Position numbers and translations under genes: made by a program. Positions 10,406 to 20,509 of a DNA stretch of 64,000 nucleotides are shown here, in pieces (position 1 is the first letter of the stretch; each line of letters starts with the position of its first letter). The notes under the pieces are model-generated. The model saw nothing but the letters and a program-made list of their open reading frames with translations. It made no database searches and was not told the origin of the DNA. Source of the DNA: Multifurca ochricompacta. Lineage: Eukaryota > Basidiomycota > Agaricomycetes > Russulales > Russulaceae. The stretch spans positions 1 through 64,000 of the forward strand of contig WTXG01000144.1 in NCBI GenBank assembly GCA_022496185.1, in the 5' to 3' direction.

Positions 10406-11664
10406 TGTTACGACCCTACTCTTTTTCCTGGCCCTGCACACCATGCCTTATTCTTTGCACCATCCTTGACTTTCCCCTTCTCTGGACCACTCCCTGATGC
10501 CCTTGGTATGCTGCCTTGGGACCTTCCTGATGCCTGTGGCCTGTGTGCCCAGGACCCTACCCTGATTCCTGTGACATTGTTCATAGGACTGACCTCCCAT
10601 GCCACCATTTACACCTAACCTGCTGGTAGTTAAGCTGCTACACTGTTGGATGTACACCACCCTTCCTTGCTGCCTTGGCTTATGCCTTGGCCACTGCTCC
10701 TGACCCTGTCCCTGTGCTTGACACCCATAGGAACCCCTGACATTGTCCCTGCCAATCTGACCAGTCCAGACAACTAGATGACTTTGGCTTGTACTTGACC
10801 CTCTGCCAGTCATGTGACTCCTGGCCATGTGACCCTTGGCCATGTGATCCTTGACCATGTGATCCCTGACCATGTGACCTTGGACCATGTGATCCCTGAC
10901 CCTGATCACAGCATCTTCATCTGATCATTTACCCTTTCTGATCACATGGCCCATCTGGCTTATCATTCGCTTCTCTGATTCCTGTGGGAGTATTCCCACA
11001 TCCACCCTGACTCCTGTGGGACCTGTTATCTCCCCATTTACCCCTGACCCTGGTGGGAATCCTCCCACACTGATATGACTCCTGTGGGGCTGTCCCACAT
11101 GATTATGCTTCTGATAAGGCTTATCCTTATCATGGACTATCTTTGACATCTTATCTGCTATTGGATGATAAGGACTCTGACCCTGTTCCTGATTAGCTAC
11201 AAACCAGATCCCCATACAGTATATAAGACCCTGTAGACAGTTTGTACAACCCTAGATTTGACCTCTTGGGCCTTCAGCCTAGAGATCTTAGACCCCAATA
11301 CATCAGAAGCCTTTTCCCCTCTTTTTGCGTCCTTGAGATCCCTGCAGGGACCCCCCATTGCCTCTGGCAATGGGTGTGTACCCTTCCCTTTGAACCCCTC
11401 TGCCATTCCCCAGGGCTCCAGTGTGCTTGGTGTGCTTCCGGCACAGCAACTGGGCCCTGTCCCCACTTAACAGCCTTAGGGGATTAGCTCCCTTTGGCTG
11501 GCTCATCCCGTCTCCCTCTGTGCTTGATTATAGCACCAAACCTTAACCGATTCCGAAGCTAGACAGTGCCCAGAGTCTAGCCTTATTGTGCTAGGCTCAT
11601 GGCTGAGGTAATGGACCCACGCCGACCCGTGCACGCCGCACAGAACGCTCCGCTGAGCGTAACA
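10406..11664 (+). mobile_element. Solo LTR, family L (1259 bp)
   Basis: It starts TGTTACGACCC, ends GAGCGTAACA, and is flanked by a perfect 5-bp duplication CTCAT (10401-10405 and 11665-11669). Removing it and one duplication rejoins the gypsy M frame as RQAHWLQELADFDFSLEHVP. TATATAAG near 11219 gives the plus orientation. No other copy is in this window. Open frames inside it are chance. Confidence 0.9.
10811..10900 (+). repeat. 15-bp tandem repeat in LTR L
   Basis: Six units with CATGTGA at 10811, 10826, 10841, 10856, 10871 and 10886 have an exact 15-bp period; unit consensus is about CATGTGATCCCTGAC. CATGTG fits the E-box pattern CANNTG. They lie about 320-400 bp upstream of the LTR TATA box, where transcription-factor sites of LTR promoters usually lie. 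Function is inferred. Confidence 0.8.
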
Positions 11665-11669
11665 CTCAT

Positions 11670-13127
11670 TGGCTTCAGGAATTGGCAGATTTTGATTTCT
11701 CCCTAGAACATGTCCCCGGGAAATTACACACTGTGGCAGACATGCTCTCATGACAACCCGATGCTGATTGCGGAACCAACAACAATGAGAAGGTTATAAT
11801 CCTCCCTAATGAACTATTCCTCAGAATGCTACAGACGGTTAAACACCCCTTCCCATCCAACCTGCTAGCATGATGGGACATTCTCCAACATTATCATGAT
11901 CATGTCCTAGCAGGACACCTGGGTATTGAAAAGACTATGTGAAAGGTGTTAGCCAATTACAATGGCATCAGTCTTAGGGAATTTGTCTGAGAATATGTTC
12001 AGGGTTGTGTGACATGTCAAGAAAATAAACCAAAGTTAACTAAGAAAGCCCCTATGTTTCCATTCGACGTACTGGCCTCAGCCGGCCCCTTTCAGTATGT
12101 CGCGATGGATCTTATCACAGATCTCCTGCCCTTGGGGCGTTACAATGCAGTACTCACAATTGTGGATCAAGGCTGCTCAAAATCAGCAAAATTTATTCCC
12201 TGCTCAAAAGATATCATGGGTGAAGGGATTGCTACCCTGTATTATTGACATGTTTTCCCGACCTTTGGTGTCCCACAGCATATCATCTCCAATCATGATC
12301 CCTGGTTTACCTCACACTTTTCCTGTGAACTTGCCTGCATACTGGGTATCCAGCAAAACCTGTCAACTGCTTTTCATCCCCAAATGGATGGCTTGAGCAA
12401 ATGTATGAACCTATGGCTCAAACAATACCTCCACCTTTGGCTTGGTGACAATCAATATCGATGGCCAGACTACTTGCTGTTAGCCGAATTTGTCCATAAT
12501 TCATGGACACACAACAAATCCAAGCTGTCACCGCATACACTAATACACAGCATTTCATTTGATTGGAACAGACAATTGTCCAAGTCTAGTGTTCCCCAAG
12601 TCGACACCCGTCTCTGTGACCTCCAGGCTGCATGTACCCATGCTGAACTAGTGTTTTGAGCCCCCATGCGCCACCTGATGCAACCTCCTCTTGTGGTGGG
12701 CACCCAGGTTTGGTTAGAGGGGCGAAACCTGAAGACCCATTTCCCATCTGCTAAGTTAGCCCCCTGTCGTTACGGCCCCTTCCACATTCTGGACTGTATC
12801 TCCCCTGTGGCATATCGCTTGTCCCTGCCTTCCCACATGAATATCCATGATGTGTTTCATATTGATCTTCTATCTCCCTATCTAGAAACTGATGCACATG
12901 GCCCCAATTACCTCAGGCCCCCACCAGAGCTTGTTAATCAGGAAGAAGAATATGAAGTGGCAGCTGTCCTGAATCACCAGCTCCATGGGCGTTCTAAGAA
13001 GCTCCAATTTCTGGTCAGCTGGGTCAGATATCCTGCCAGTGAGAACTCTTGGGTTGATAGTTCTGACTGTCATGCCCCTGCACTGATCAAACAGTACTAT
13101 GATTCTCTTCCCAGGCATCAGGGATGA
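11670..13127 (+). pseudogene. pol pseudogene of gypsy M (RH end, integrase, chromodomain)
   Basis: RNase H begins at 10309-10405 (VQVRTDHNNLQYFREPQKLN) and resumes after solo LTR L with DFDFSLEHVPGKLHTVADML. Integrase follows: GHLGIEKTM and CVTCQENK of the zinc domain, VAMDLITDLLP, DQGCSKSAKFIPC, and a core too mutated to show all catalytic residues; the third acidic block reads FHPQMDGLSK, where sisters have DGQSE. The last open stretch (12666-13127) carries the GPF module (YGPFHI) and a chromodomain (LVSWVRYPASENSW). TGA stops near 11751 (R-to-stop in LSRQ) and 12246 and frameshifts inactivate it. Confidence 0.85.
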
Positions 13128-13457
13128 CGCCACCCTTAAGAAGGGGGTGACTACATGGTTTTCCCATCTCTCTTCTCCCCACACACACCTCTTTCTCTTA
13201 TCATGGCTCACACCAAACGACTTACTTGCCTCTTTTCCCCATGCAAAGGTGTTAAACCAGGACCCAGAATGTCTACCACACGCTGACCTACCAACATTCA
13301 GCCTTCACCCTCCACCCCAGACCCTATTTTCAGAGACCAGTTTGCTGCTGCTGCTGCTGATGCAGCAAACCTGGGTGCACTCAAGTTCCCACAAGATGCC
13401 CCTACACTTCCAACCACACCAGCTTCATCAACCCCTCCTTCACATTTTTCCTTTACA

Positions 13458-14378
13458 ATGTCCGACAATCCTATCCAAACTCTCACCAATGCCATTTCTA
13501 TTACAGCATCTGTGAATCAAAATCTAGACCCAGCTGTCTGTAACCGTGTATTGACCATGCTACAGGAGACACGTTCATGCTTAGAGGCCAATGCCACTGG
13601 AGGAACTCAGACCCAGAATGGTACTGGAGACCAGTGACCACCTACCCCAGAACTGGAATGTCTGCCTGGTGATGCTGCTGCTACCCGACAATCACCCATT
13701 CCTTACACTTATCCAGGCCCCCCATTTATCCACAACCACATGCATAACACTTGCCACTATTTCCCCCATTTAATCACTGACTCACATGGTTATCGAAGGA
13801 TTGCCTGCTACATTGCTTATGACTTTCGACAAGATGAGCCCACTGTTGTCTGCACCATGGGGGCTGATGAGCCCATCTTCCGCTTTCCCCTATATGCACA
13901 GCCTCATGCTTGACACCCAGGTTTCCCTAATCCTATTCTCACACTCTTTCAGCAACAACTTTTTGACCCAGACACAGAGTTTACACCAATTGTTAGTCAC
14001 GCATTGGATGAACTTCAAGATCCAGGTGCTTGTGCAGAAGTTGCCTGCTTCTGCTATGCTACTCAATGACTGGATGGTGCCCTTCACGAACTGGCCCACT
14101 GGAGATGACAGGTTAGCTGAGCTCACCAAGACATCCAGGAGACAGTCCATGCCATGTCCAGGGCTGATGTTTACTATCATCTCTTTCCCTATCTCACTTA
14201 TGTATATGCGCCCACTTGGGACATAGTCCCCACCTCAGCAGAAGCCATGACCTTTGCTCCCACTCCTGAACTCTGTGCAATCCTTCAAGCTGGTGGAGTT
14301 GGCAGTACACACTGCCCTCGCTCCCATTGTCGTCTTACACTACCTCCTCACATGATTACATTCACAGTTGGTCACTGA
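13458..14378 (+). pseudogene. ORF3 of gypsy M, divergent homologue of the A/E/F/G third ORF
   Basis: It lies between the chromodomain and the 3' LTR, where ORF3 lies in the other gypsies. From MSDNPIQTLTNAIS it reaches a core ITDSHGYRRIACYIAYDF, then VVCTMGADEPIFRFPLY. This aligns by eye with ITMADGTIAIAKYIFYTNGG, VAGCMKKDGPVYGAPVY in gypsy E: same order of I-T, G, Y-I-x-Y, V-x-C-x-M, P-I/V-F/Y, P-L/V-Y. Further on, MSRADVYYHLFPYLTYVYAP corresponds to EKGDAYQTIAERYTDTYARP. The Cys/His tail of the other copies is not visible. TGA stops (about 13636, 13911, 14067 and later) break it. Function unknown. Confidence 0.6.
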
Positions 14379-14413
14379 GCTTGGGGGCAAGCTGAACCAT
14401 ACAAGGGGAGTGA

Positions 14414-14942
14414 TGTGATGGATTCTACACTGACCAAGGTGACATGTGACTGACTGACAAAGAAATGGACTTATTATTTGAAACACTACATTACTGTTGC
14501 TTACTGAGGGCTCAACCCCTCCACATTCTCCTTGGTTCTAGCTAGTTCTACTGCGCAACCACTAGATCATACATCATAGTACCAGAACCTTCTACCCACT
14601 ATGACATAGCTAGACCCACCTGTATTTAAAGTGCAGTAAAGTAAAGAGACAGACCTAAGTCTGTTCTCTTGTGTTCAATCCAAGGTGCTCTGGACTTCAT
14701 CAAATTCCTTCAGAATTGAAACCCCACTTGAACTCTCCAAGACGTGACTTGGAGAGCCTTCGATCCCCTTGAACTTGTTGCAGGACTGAGCATCTCTGCT
14801 GTTGACTTTGACTCTCATGTGCATGCCCTATCAACTTTGTTGAGGGCTTGAACTGAACTTGCTCTTGCTGTGACCTTGAATCTTGACTAGTCTTGTTTCC
14901 TCTTGTTCAACTTTGACACAGTTCCTGCACCTAACTGTGACA
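14414..14942 (+). repeat. 3' LTR of gypsy M
   Basis: 529 bp, from TGTGATGG to CTAACTGTGACA, preceded by a purine run ACAAGGGGAGTGA. TATTTAAAG near 14624 is a probable TATA element. The family is shared with 516-8429 and 61762-62313. Confidence 0.9.
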
Positions 14943-15117
14943 GTGGGTGTTTGGGAAAAGTAAAATCTTGATCAATGTTGGGGGTTCTGATCCTTTCAGC
15001 CACTTCGGTGGCCGCATTGTAATCAATAGGAGACAGTGGATGAGAAGGAGCATGAGCAGTAGGAAGTAGGGGGAACACATCAATGGTGGCAGAGGAGTGA
15101 ATGTTGAATGAAGACAT
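14943..15117 (-). pseudogene. ORF3 of gypsy C, N-terminal fragment
   Basis: Starting MSSFNIHSSATIDVF at 15117, about 60 nt after the pol stop, this carries HPLSPIDYNAATEVAER, matching SSPIDYEAAEARVKN in gypsy E. It is cut off by the gypsy M LTR. It shows that ORF3 exists in a third gypsy lineage. Confidence 0.65.
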
Positions 15118-15177
15118 GGAGTTGGTAGTGAACCTTTCTGGGGAAAGTGTACTGGGGAGTAGGCACATTGAAGTGTC

Positions 15178-17327
15178 TTATTTATCTGCCTCTGGGTGGT
15201 GCCTATAGAAGTCTTTGATTAACTTGGGCACAAAGATGTCTGCAGCAGGTTCCCACAAATTGTCAGTGTCAGGGAAGCCTTTCCATTTGATCAAGTAGTG
15301 GAGTTTGCACCCCCATCCTCTTCTTTTCACATTGGCAATACATTCTACCTCCCATTCTGGTTCCCTGTCAACTAATTCAGGGGGTGGTCTTGGGAAGTTC
15401 TGCCCATGTATGGAAGTTTCTTTGTATGGTGTGAGAAGGTTGGCATGGAAAACAGGGTGGATCTTCCATGAGGGTGGTAATGTGAGCCTGTACATAACAT
15501 CTGACAGCTTCTGTTCAATTGCAAATGGGCCATGGCATCTAGGAGTGAGTTTTGCCATTGGATGGGAAGTATGAATGTTGTGCCCTTCTAACCAAACCTG
15601 ATCTCTGACATGGTAGGGTGTAAACTTTGTGGGCTTCTCAGCCAGGGTCTTTTGTGCCTTAAGAAGATTTCTATTGGCTGATTCTCGAATCTCCTCCCAT
15701 TGGTCAATATGCTGGGCTACAGATGGTATGTTGGTGGGTTTGTCTGTCCAAGTAGTGTGAGGGTTCCATCCCATAATAAGAGAGAATGGAGAGGTCTTTG
15801 TCATTCCATTTGGCCAGCTGTTATGTGCAAACTCAGCCATTGCCAACCATTCTGCCCAGTCATCCTGTCACTCATTGCACCAGAAATGAAGATACTGTTC
15901 TAACCACTGGTTTGTTCATTCTGACTGACCATCTGTCTGAGGATGATATGCTGTGGAGATATTTTGTTGGATATCAAGATGCTTGCAGAGGGCTCATGCA
16001 AACATGGATGTGAATTGCAGATCTTGGTCAGAGACAATTTTCTGGGGGAGTCCGTAGTGTTGATATATGTGGTCCAGGTAAAGTTTTGCAACTCCTTTGG
16101 CTGATATTGTCTCGTTGCAGGGGATGAAAAGTGCAGCTTTTAAACAGTCATGGTCCATGATGGTGAGTATTGAGTCATATCCCTGTGACTGTGGCAGTTT
16201 GACAATGAAATCCATAGTGATGGTTTGGAAGGGAGCTGTTGCAATTGGTGTGATGGGTGAAAGTGCTGGCAGTTTTGGGTGCATGTTTACTTTATTTGCC
16301 TGACATTCTGCACATCCCTTGACATACACCTCTACATCCTTCTTCGTACTTGGCCACCAGTAGTCATGTTTGGCAAGAGCGTATGTATTTGCAATGCCAG
16401 GGTGTCCTGCAGAGGGAAGGTCATGGTGAAAATGAATCACCCCCCTCTTAACATTGTCGCCACCAGTGACAACCAATCTGTTGTTGTCTTTCCACCAAAG
16501 GCTGTTTTTCATCTTTAAATTGTGAGGTTCCACCCAGGATTTGCATAGCTCCTGGTTCATGTTCTGTGTCACTTGGGCCCACAGATCCATATCATGAAGG
16601 CTGACAACTGTTGTTTTTGCAAAGACATCCTCAGGTAAGACCACAATGTTATTATTGTTGTCCTCCCCTTTATCACTATTGGTCAGTCTTGACAGGGCAT
16701 CTGCTCAGGCGTTGCAGGCTCCAGGAAGGTGTTTAAGTGTAAAGTTGTATTCCTCAAGTTCTAGGACTTCTCATGCTACACACCAACTGATCTTATGGGG
16801 TTCTCACCAGTAGAGGAGGTTGGAGTGGTCAGTATAGATGACAGTCTTGTGTGGGGATCCAGCCAAATATGGCTGCCAGTGTCACAATGCCTTTATGATA
16901 GCCAATAATTCTCTGTCCCAGATGTCGTAATTTCTTTCTGCTGATGAAAATGTTTCCAAATAGAATGTGACCAGGTGAAGGATTCCCATGCTATCCTGTT
17001 GTGATAGAACTGCTCCATTAGTGTACATGGAGGCGTCAACTTCAAGTTCAAAAGGCTTTTCTAGGTCTGGTTGAATGAGGACAGGTTCAGAACTGATGAT
17101 TGCCTTTATTTGCTCAAATGCCTTCTGTTGTGGTGTGTCCCAATGCCAAGGCACATCCTTTTTTAAAAGGTCATTGAATGGTCTGGTGATGGCAGAAAAT
17201 CCCTTGACAAAATGCCAATAAAAGTTGCAAAAACTGATGAACAACCTGATGTCTTTGGTACACAGAGGAGTTGACCATTCCCAAATGCCTTGTACCTTTA
17301 CAGGGTCCATGCATACTTGACCCCCTT
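15178..17327 (-). pseudogene. pol 3' half of gypsy C (RT end, RNase H, integrase, chromodomain)
   Basis: From 17327 downward: end of RT (VKVQGIWEWSTPLCTKDIRL), RNase H (FELEVDASMYTNGAVLSQQD, AERNYDIWDRELLAI), an integrase zinc domain (HHDLPSAGHPGIANTYALAK, CAECQANK), core (MDFIVKLPQS) and the open stretch 15846-15178 with HGPFAIEQKL and chromodomain LIKWKGFPDTDNLWEP. Stops between the blocks (about 15990, 16700, 16880) break the frame. The opposite-strand ORFs here are shadows. Confidence 0.9.
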
Positions 17328-17795
17328 CTAGGTGATGAACAGGCATGTGCGCACAGTGATACTGACTGTGGTTAGCGTGTAAGGCTAGAAGGACAAGTTA
17401 TACTTCAGAGGAGAAGAAAACTCTATTATACTATACTACACACCTAGAAGGACAAGTTATCTACATGAGACAGTTAGTCAAAGGTAAAGTAGTAAGTAAG
17501 AGATAAGTGGGACTTACACTTCAGAGGAGAAGAAAACTCTGAAGTGTAAGAGATGAAATAGACCTCCTTTTATAATCCTACAGGATGGTCTGTGCACAAT
17601 GGAATGTGCTAGAATATACTACTGAGGGACAAAGGCCATTGGCCAGTGAGATATCACATGCTACACAGGATTAGTAAGGTACATCAGTCAGCTGCTGTGC
17701 ATCGCGAGAAAGAAAGTAATAATGATATAGTAAAAAGTCCGAAACTCCGAGTCTATATCTAATCTAATCTTGCACAGCTTAGACCCTAACCTAGA

Positions 17796-18309
17796 TGTTG
17801 ACACAGGACGTGTCTGGAGATGCTTCAGGCATCTAAGGTTCGCTTCAGCTGTAGATTAGATTAGATTAGATTCCGGAGTATCGGACTTTTTATGTTATCT
17901 TTATTACATTTCTTTCTCACCTTACTCAGCTGATTAGTGATGGACTTAGTAATGCGCAGTAAGCATGTGATATCTCTTTGGCCAATGGCCTTTATCCCTC
18001 TCTGTTTATTGTCCGGCACTTGTGGACTTATTCCCAGTGTGCACAGACCATTTCCCCTGGCCCCCATGGGTATATAAGGGTGTCTGTTTCGTCTCTTTCA
18101 CTTCAGAGTTCTTCTACCTCTGAAGTGTAAGTCTTTCCTTTACTGTACTATTCTTATACCTTTAACTAACCGTCTTATGTAGACTATCTGTTTTCTAGGT
18201 CAGTAGTATAGTTAATATAGAGTTCTTCTACCTCTGAAGTACTATCTGTTTTCTAGCCTAACCTGCTACTAACCACAGTCAGTATAACCAGCAGCATGTT
18301 TGTTTGACA
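17796..18309 (+). repeat. 5' LTR of copia D
   Basis: 514 bp, starting TGTTGACACAGG and ending TGTTTGACA. TATATA at 18071-18076 lies about 34 nt upstream of the first copy of the intron-bearing duplication (18105). Confidence 0.95.
18105..18256 (+). promoter_or_regulatory. LTR duplication: intron-bearing copy followed by intronless copy
   Basis: Segment X (22 nt, AGAGTTCTTC to TCTGAAGT) is at 18105-18126. A 56-nt stretch with GTAAGT at its start, CTAAC 18 nt before its end and TAG at its end is at 18127-18182. Segment Y, ACTATCTGTTTTCTAG, is at 18183-18198, and a 20-nt spacer runs to 18218. X recurs at 18219-18240 and Y follows directly at 18241-18256. X2-Y2 is exactly what splicing of X1-intron-Y1 would give. 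X1 with the preceding ACTTC can form a hairpin at the predicted RNA 5' end. The same plan is in all other copia-type LTRs here that span the region. Confidence 0.8.
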
Positions 18310-18325
18310 GGTTATGGGCCCTGCC
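18310..18325 (+). other. Half-tRNA-iMet primer-binding site of copia D
   Basis: GGTTATGGGCCCTGCC directly follows the LTR and is complementary to the anticodon arm of initiator Met tRNA rather than to a tRNA 3' end. Confidence 0.7.
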
Positions 18326-18388
18326 ACTCATACTGATCTGTAAATTCCCTTTTGTTCATTACAGCCCAACTCGCTTTTTTGCACACAA

Positions 18389-18980
18389 TGTTACAATCCT
18401 TACCAACCAACCCCATTTTCTTCCACCTCCCCAATAGCGACCCATCTTTACCACCCACTCTCCACTTCATGATCATGTCCCTGTCCTGGGACCCATCACG
18501 TGCCTTGCTCCCCTCCCCGTGACTTACTTTGGACTTGTTGACATGCTGTATACCTATGTTTGGTCCTTTATCTCTTATCTCGTTATCTCTTTATCTTTAC
18601 GCTCGGACACTTACTTAATACCCTATCAGAAGCCTGACTCTACGCCGTCCGCTTCCGTATATTTGGGCCCACTTGACTCCGATTCCTTATCTCGTAGACG
18701 CCCATCCGATTACGTATATAAGTCCGCTGTAGCTACACTGTAGACCTCAGACTCGACTTATTGAATCCATCGGTGCTTGTCTTCTGGACATCCCTTTGAT
18801 CTCTGAACTCGTCCGTCTTGGAGTTTCTGACTCTTTTCCACTCAACATAGTCTCAGGGTACAGCCCCTTTGACTTTGACTCATCCCATCTCACTCCAAGG
18901 AACCTTATTGGTTTCTTATCCAGTCCCAAACAGTATGCTGTCGCACAAGTCGTGCAGTGCGTCCCGCACCAGACGTAACA
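18389..18980 (+). repeat. 5' LTR of gypsy E
   Basis: Starts TGTTACAATCC and ends CCAGACGTAACA. TATATA is at 18715-18720. The self-primer AGACTCGACTT is at 18749-18759, 34 nt downstream as in gypsy A. Confidence 0.95.
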
Positions 18981-18982
18981 TC

Positions 18983-18993
18983 AAGTCGAGTCT
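18983..18993 (+). other. Self-priming primer-binding site of gypsy E
   Basis: AAGTCGAGTCT, two bases after the LTR, is the exact reverse complement of 18749-18759. Relative to gypsy A, both partners carry the compensating base (CG/CG here, TG/CA in A). Confidence 0.75.
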
Positions 18994-18999
18994 CTCACA

Positions 19000-20509
19000 G
19001 TGGCTTCCAGCCGCAGTCAGACCCTCTTCCGAGAAGAACTCATCGAACGCAGAGACGAGAATAATCTTTCACAGCAAGTACTTGGCTCTGCCGCCTGGAA
19101 AGACTTTGAGTCTGAGTTTGGATACTACGTCTATCACGACGGAAGATACCAACCAGTAGAATACGACGACGAAAAGAGGGTTTGGTATTGCATCTGATAC
19201 TCGGACAGCCGACACTCTTGGGTCACCACAGGACCCGCCCCACCCGAATTTGGACTAGGCCCGTGGAGAGAAAACCCTCCGGCCATTGTCACGGACTCCG
19301 AACCAGAGGAGTATGTAGAAGAACCCAGTGAAGAAGAAGCACCGGCATTAGCAGCGTCTACGTCTCCGGTTGCACCTAGAGTTGTCACGTTCAGAGCCCC
19401 TGCTTTGACAACTCCCACGATATCAGTACAATCCACGAACACCGTCACCCCATTCCACCAAACCATGTCCACCATTGCCGCCCAACTTCCAGACCCTGCC
19501 CCACCAGCCCCAGTGGCGGCACCACCAAATATCCCTCCCCCGTCTGGATGACTATCAGGAGTGTTGCCCCAAATGTTCGCCGGGGACCGCTCACAGAGCA
19601 AAAAGTTTATGTTGGAGTTTACGACCTTTAAAAACTTCAATCACGACGTCCCACAAATTGTCAACCCATTTCAACGCGCCAATTTGTTCCTTTCACTAAT
19701 TCGAGGAGATGCGGTTGATGACTGGACTATGGAGCAGCTGGAGTGGCTGAACGAACAGGTCGAGAGTGGATGCCGTACCACAAGCGAGGGTCTTTGGGAG
19801 ACCATCGCCGAGCGATTTAAAGACGCATTCATGGATGGGCAGGCCAAACAGAAGGCAGCCCAAGAGTTAAAATCCCTTCGGATGGAGAAGGGCGAGTTGG
19901 ACGCATACGTCACCAAGTTCAGAAGCCTGGCGAATAGGGCCGGCTATGACACAGACAAAGAGGCCACACTGGATCTCTTTTCGCAAGGGTTGCCCAACCC
20001 GCTAGTCAAGAATATAATCCAATTTCACCATCCCCATGACTGGGATAGCTGGGTCGATGCCGCCCGCCGACAACAGCAGGACTACCTCGATTTCCAAACA
20101 CGCTTTGGGATCGACACCAGAAAGGGGAAGACTCAAGATCAATGGAAGGCGGCCTTTGGAGTAAAACCTGCCCACCACACTCAGAGGGATCCAAATGCCA
20201 TGGACACCTCTGCAGACTGAGCCCGAGCCCGGGCGATGCTCACAGAAGACGAGCGACAAACACTGATAAAGAGGGACGATGCTTCCGCTGTAAAGCGCTA
20301 GGACATATGTCCCGGGACTGTCCCAAAAAGGGGGTGCGCATCGCCGCTGTCACCATAGCAGAAACCCCCATCCAGAATAATCCACCTACTGTGGATAAGC
20401 AGTCAAAAGAAGAAAAGCTCAGGACATATGGGCTAATATGATGAAAGAGAGCGAGGAAGTGCGTGCCATATTGGTAGAAAAGGTGTTTGCAAAGAAGGAT
20501 TTTTGTTAG
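19000..20509 (+). pseudogene. gag pseudogene of gypsy E
   Basis: Starts at GTG (19000) with ASSRSQTLFREELIERRDEN. Capsid is largely open from 19561 to 20220 (AVDDWTMEQLEWLNEQVESG, FSQGLPNPLVKNIIQFHHPH). The zinc knuckle CFRCKALGHMSRDC lies about 20281-20322. TGA stops at about 19196, 19549 and 20218 each replace a CGA kept in gypsy G, and a frameshift follows near 20266. It ends at TAG 20507-20509; the pol frame overlaps in -1 register. Confidence 0.9.

Larger units (their letters stand above)
10309..14942 (+). mobile_element. Gypsy M, 5'-truncated chromoviral element
   Basis: The 3' part of a gypsy element starts within RNase H at the Tc1 junction and continues through integrase, chromodomain, ORF3 and the 3' LTR (14414-14942). 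Solo LTR L interrupts RNase H at 10406-11664. The LTR defines family M, also present as solo LTRs at 516-8429 and 61762-62313. The LTR abuts ORF3 of gypsy C at 14943, so M inserted there; its 5' half and left target duplication are gone. Confidence 0.9.

Noticed and set aside
10448..10909. Minus ORF with periodic His-Met repeats as a low-complexity protein
   Set aside because: The periodicity is the 15-bp DNA tandem repeat in solo LTR L read in antisense.
11197..11506. Overlapping ORFs on both strands of 11.2-11.5 kb
   Set aside because: They lie inside solo LTR L, downstream of its TATA box, and lack conserved motifs.
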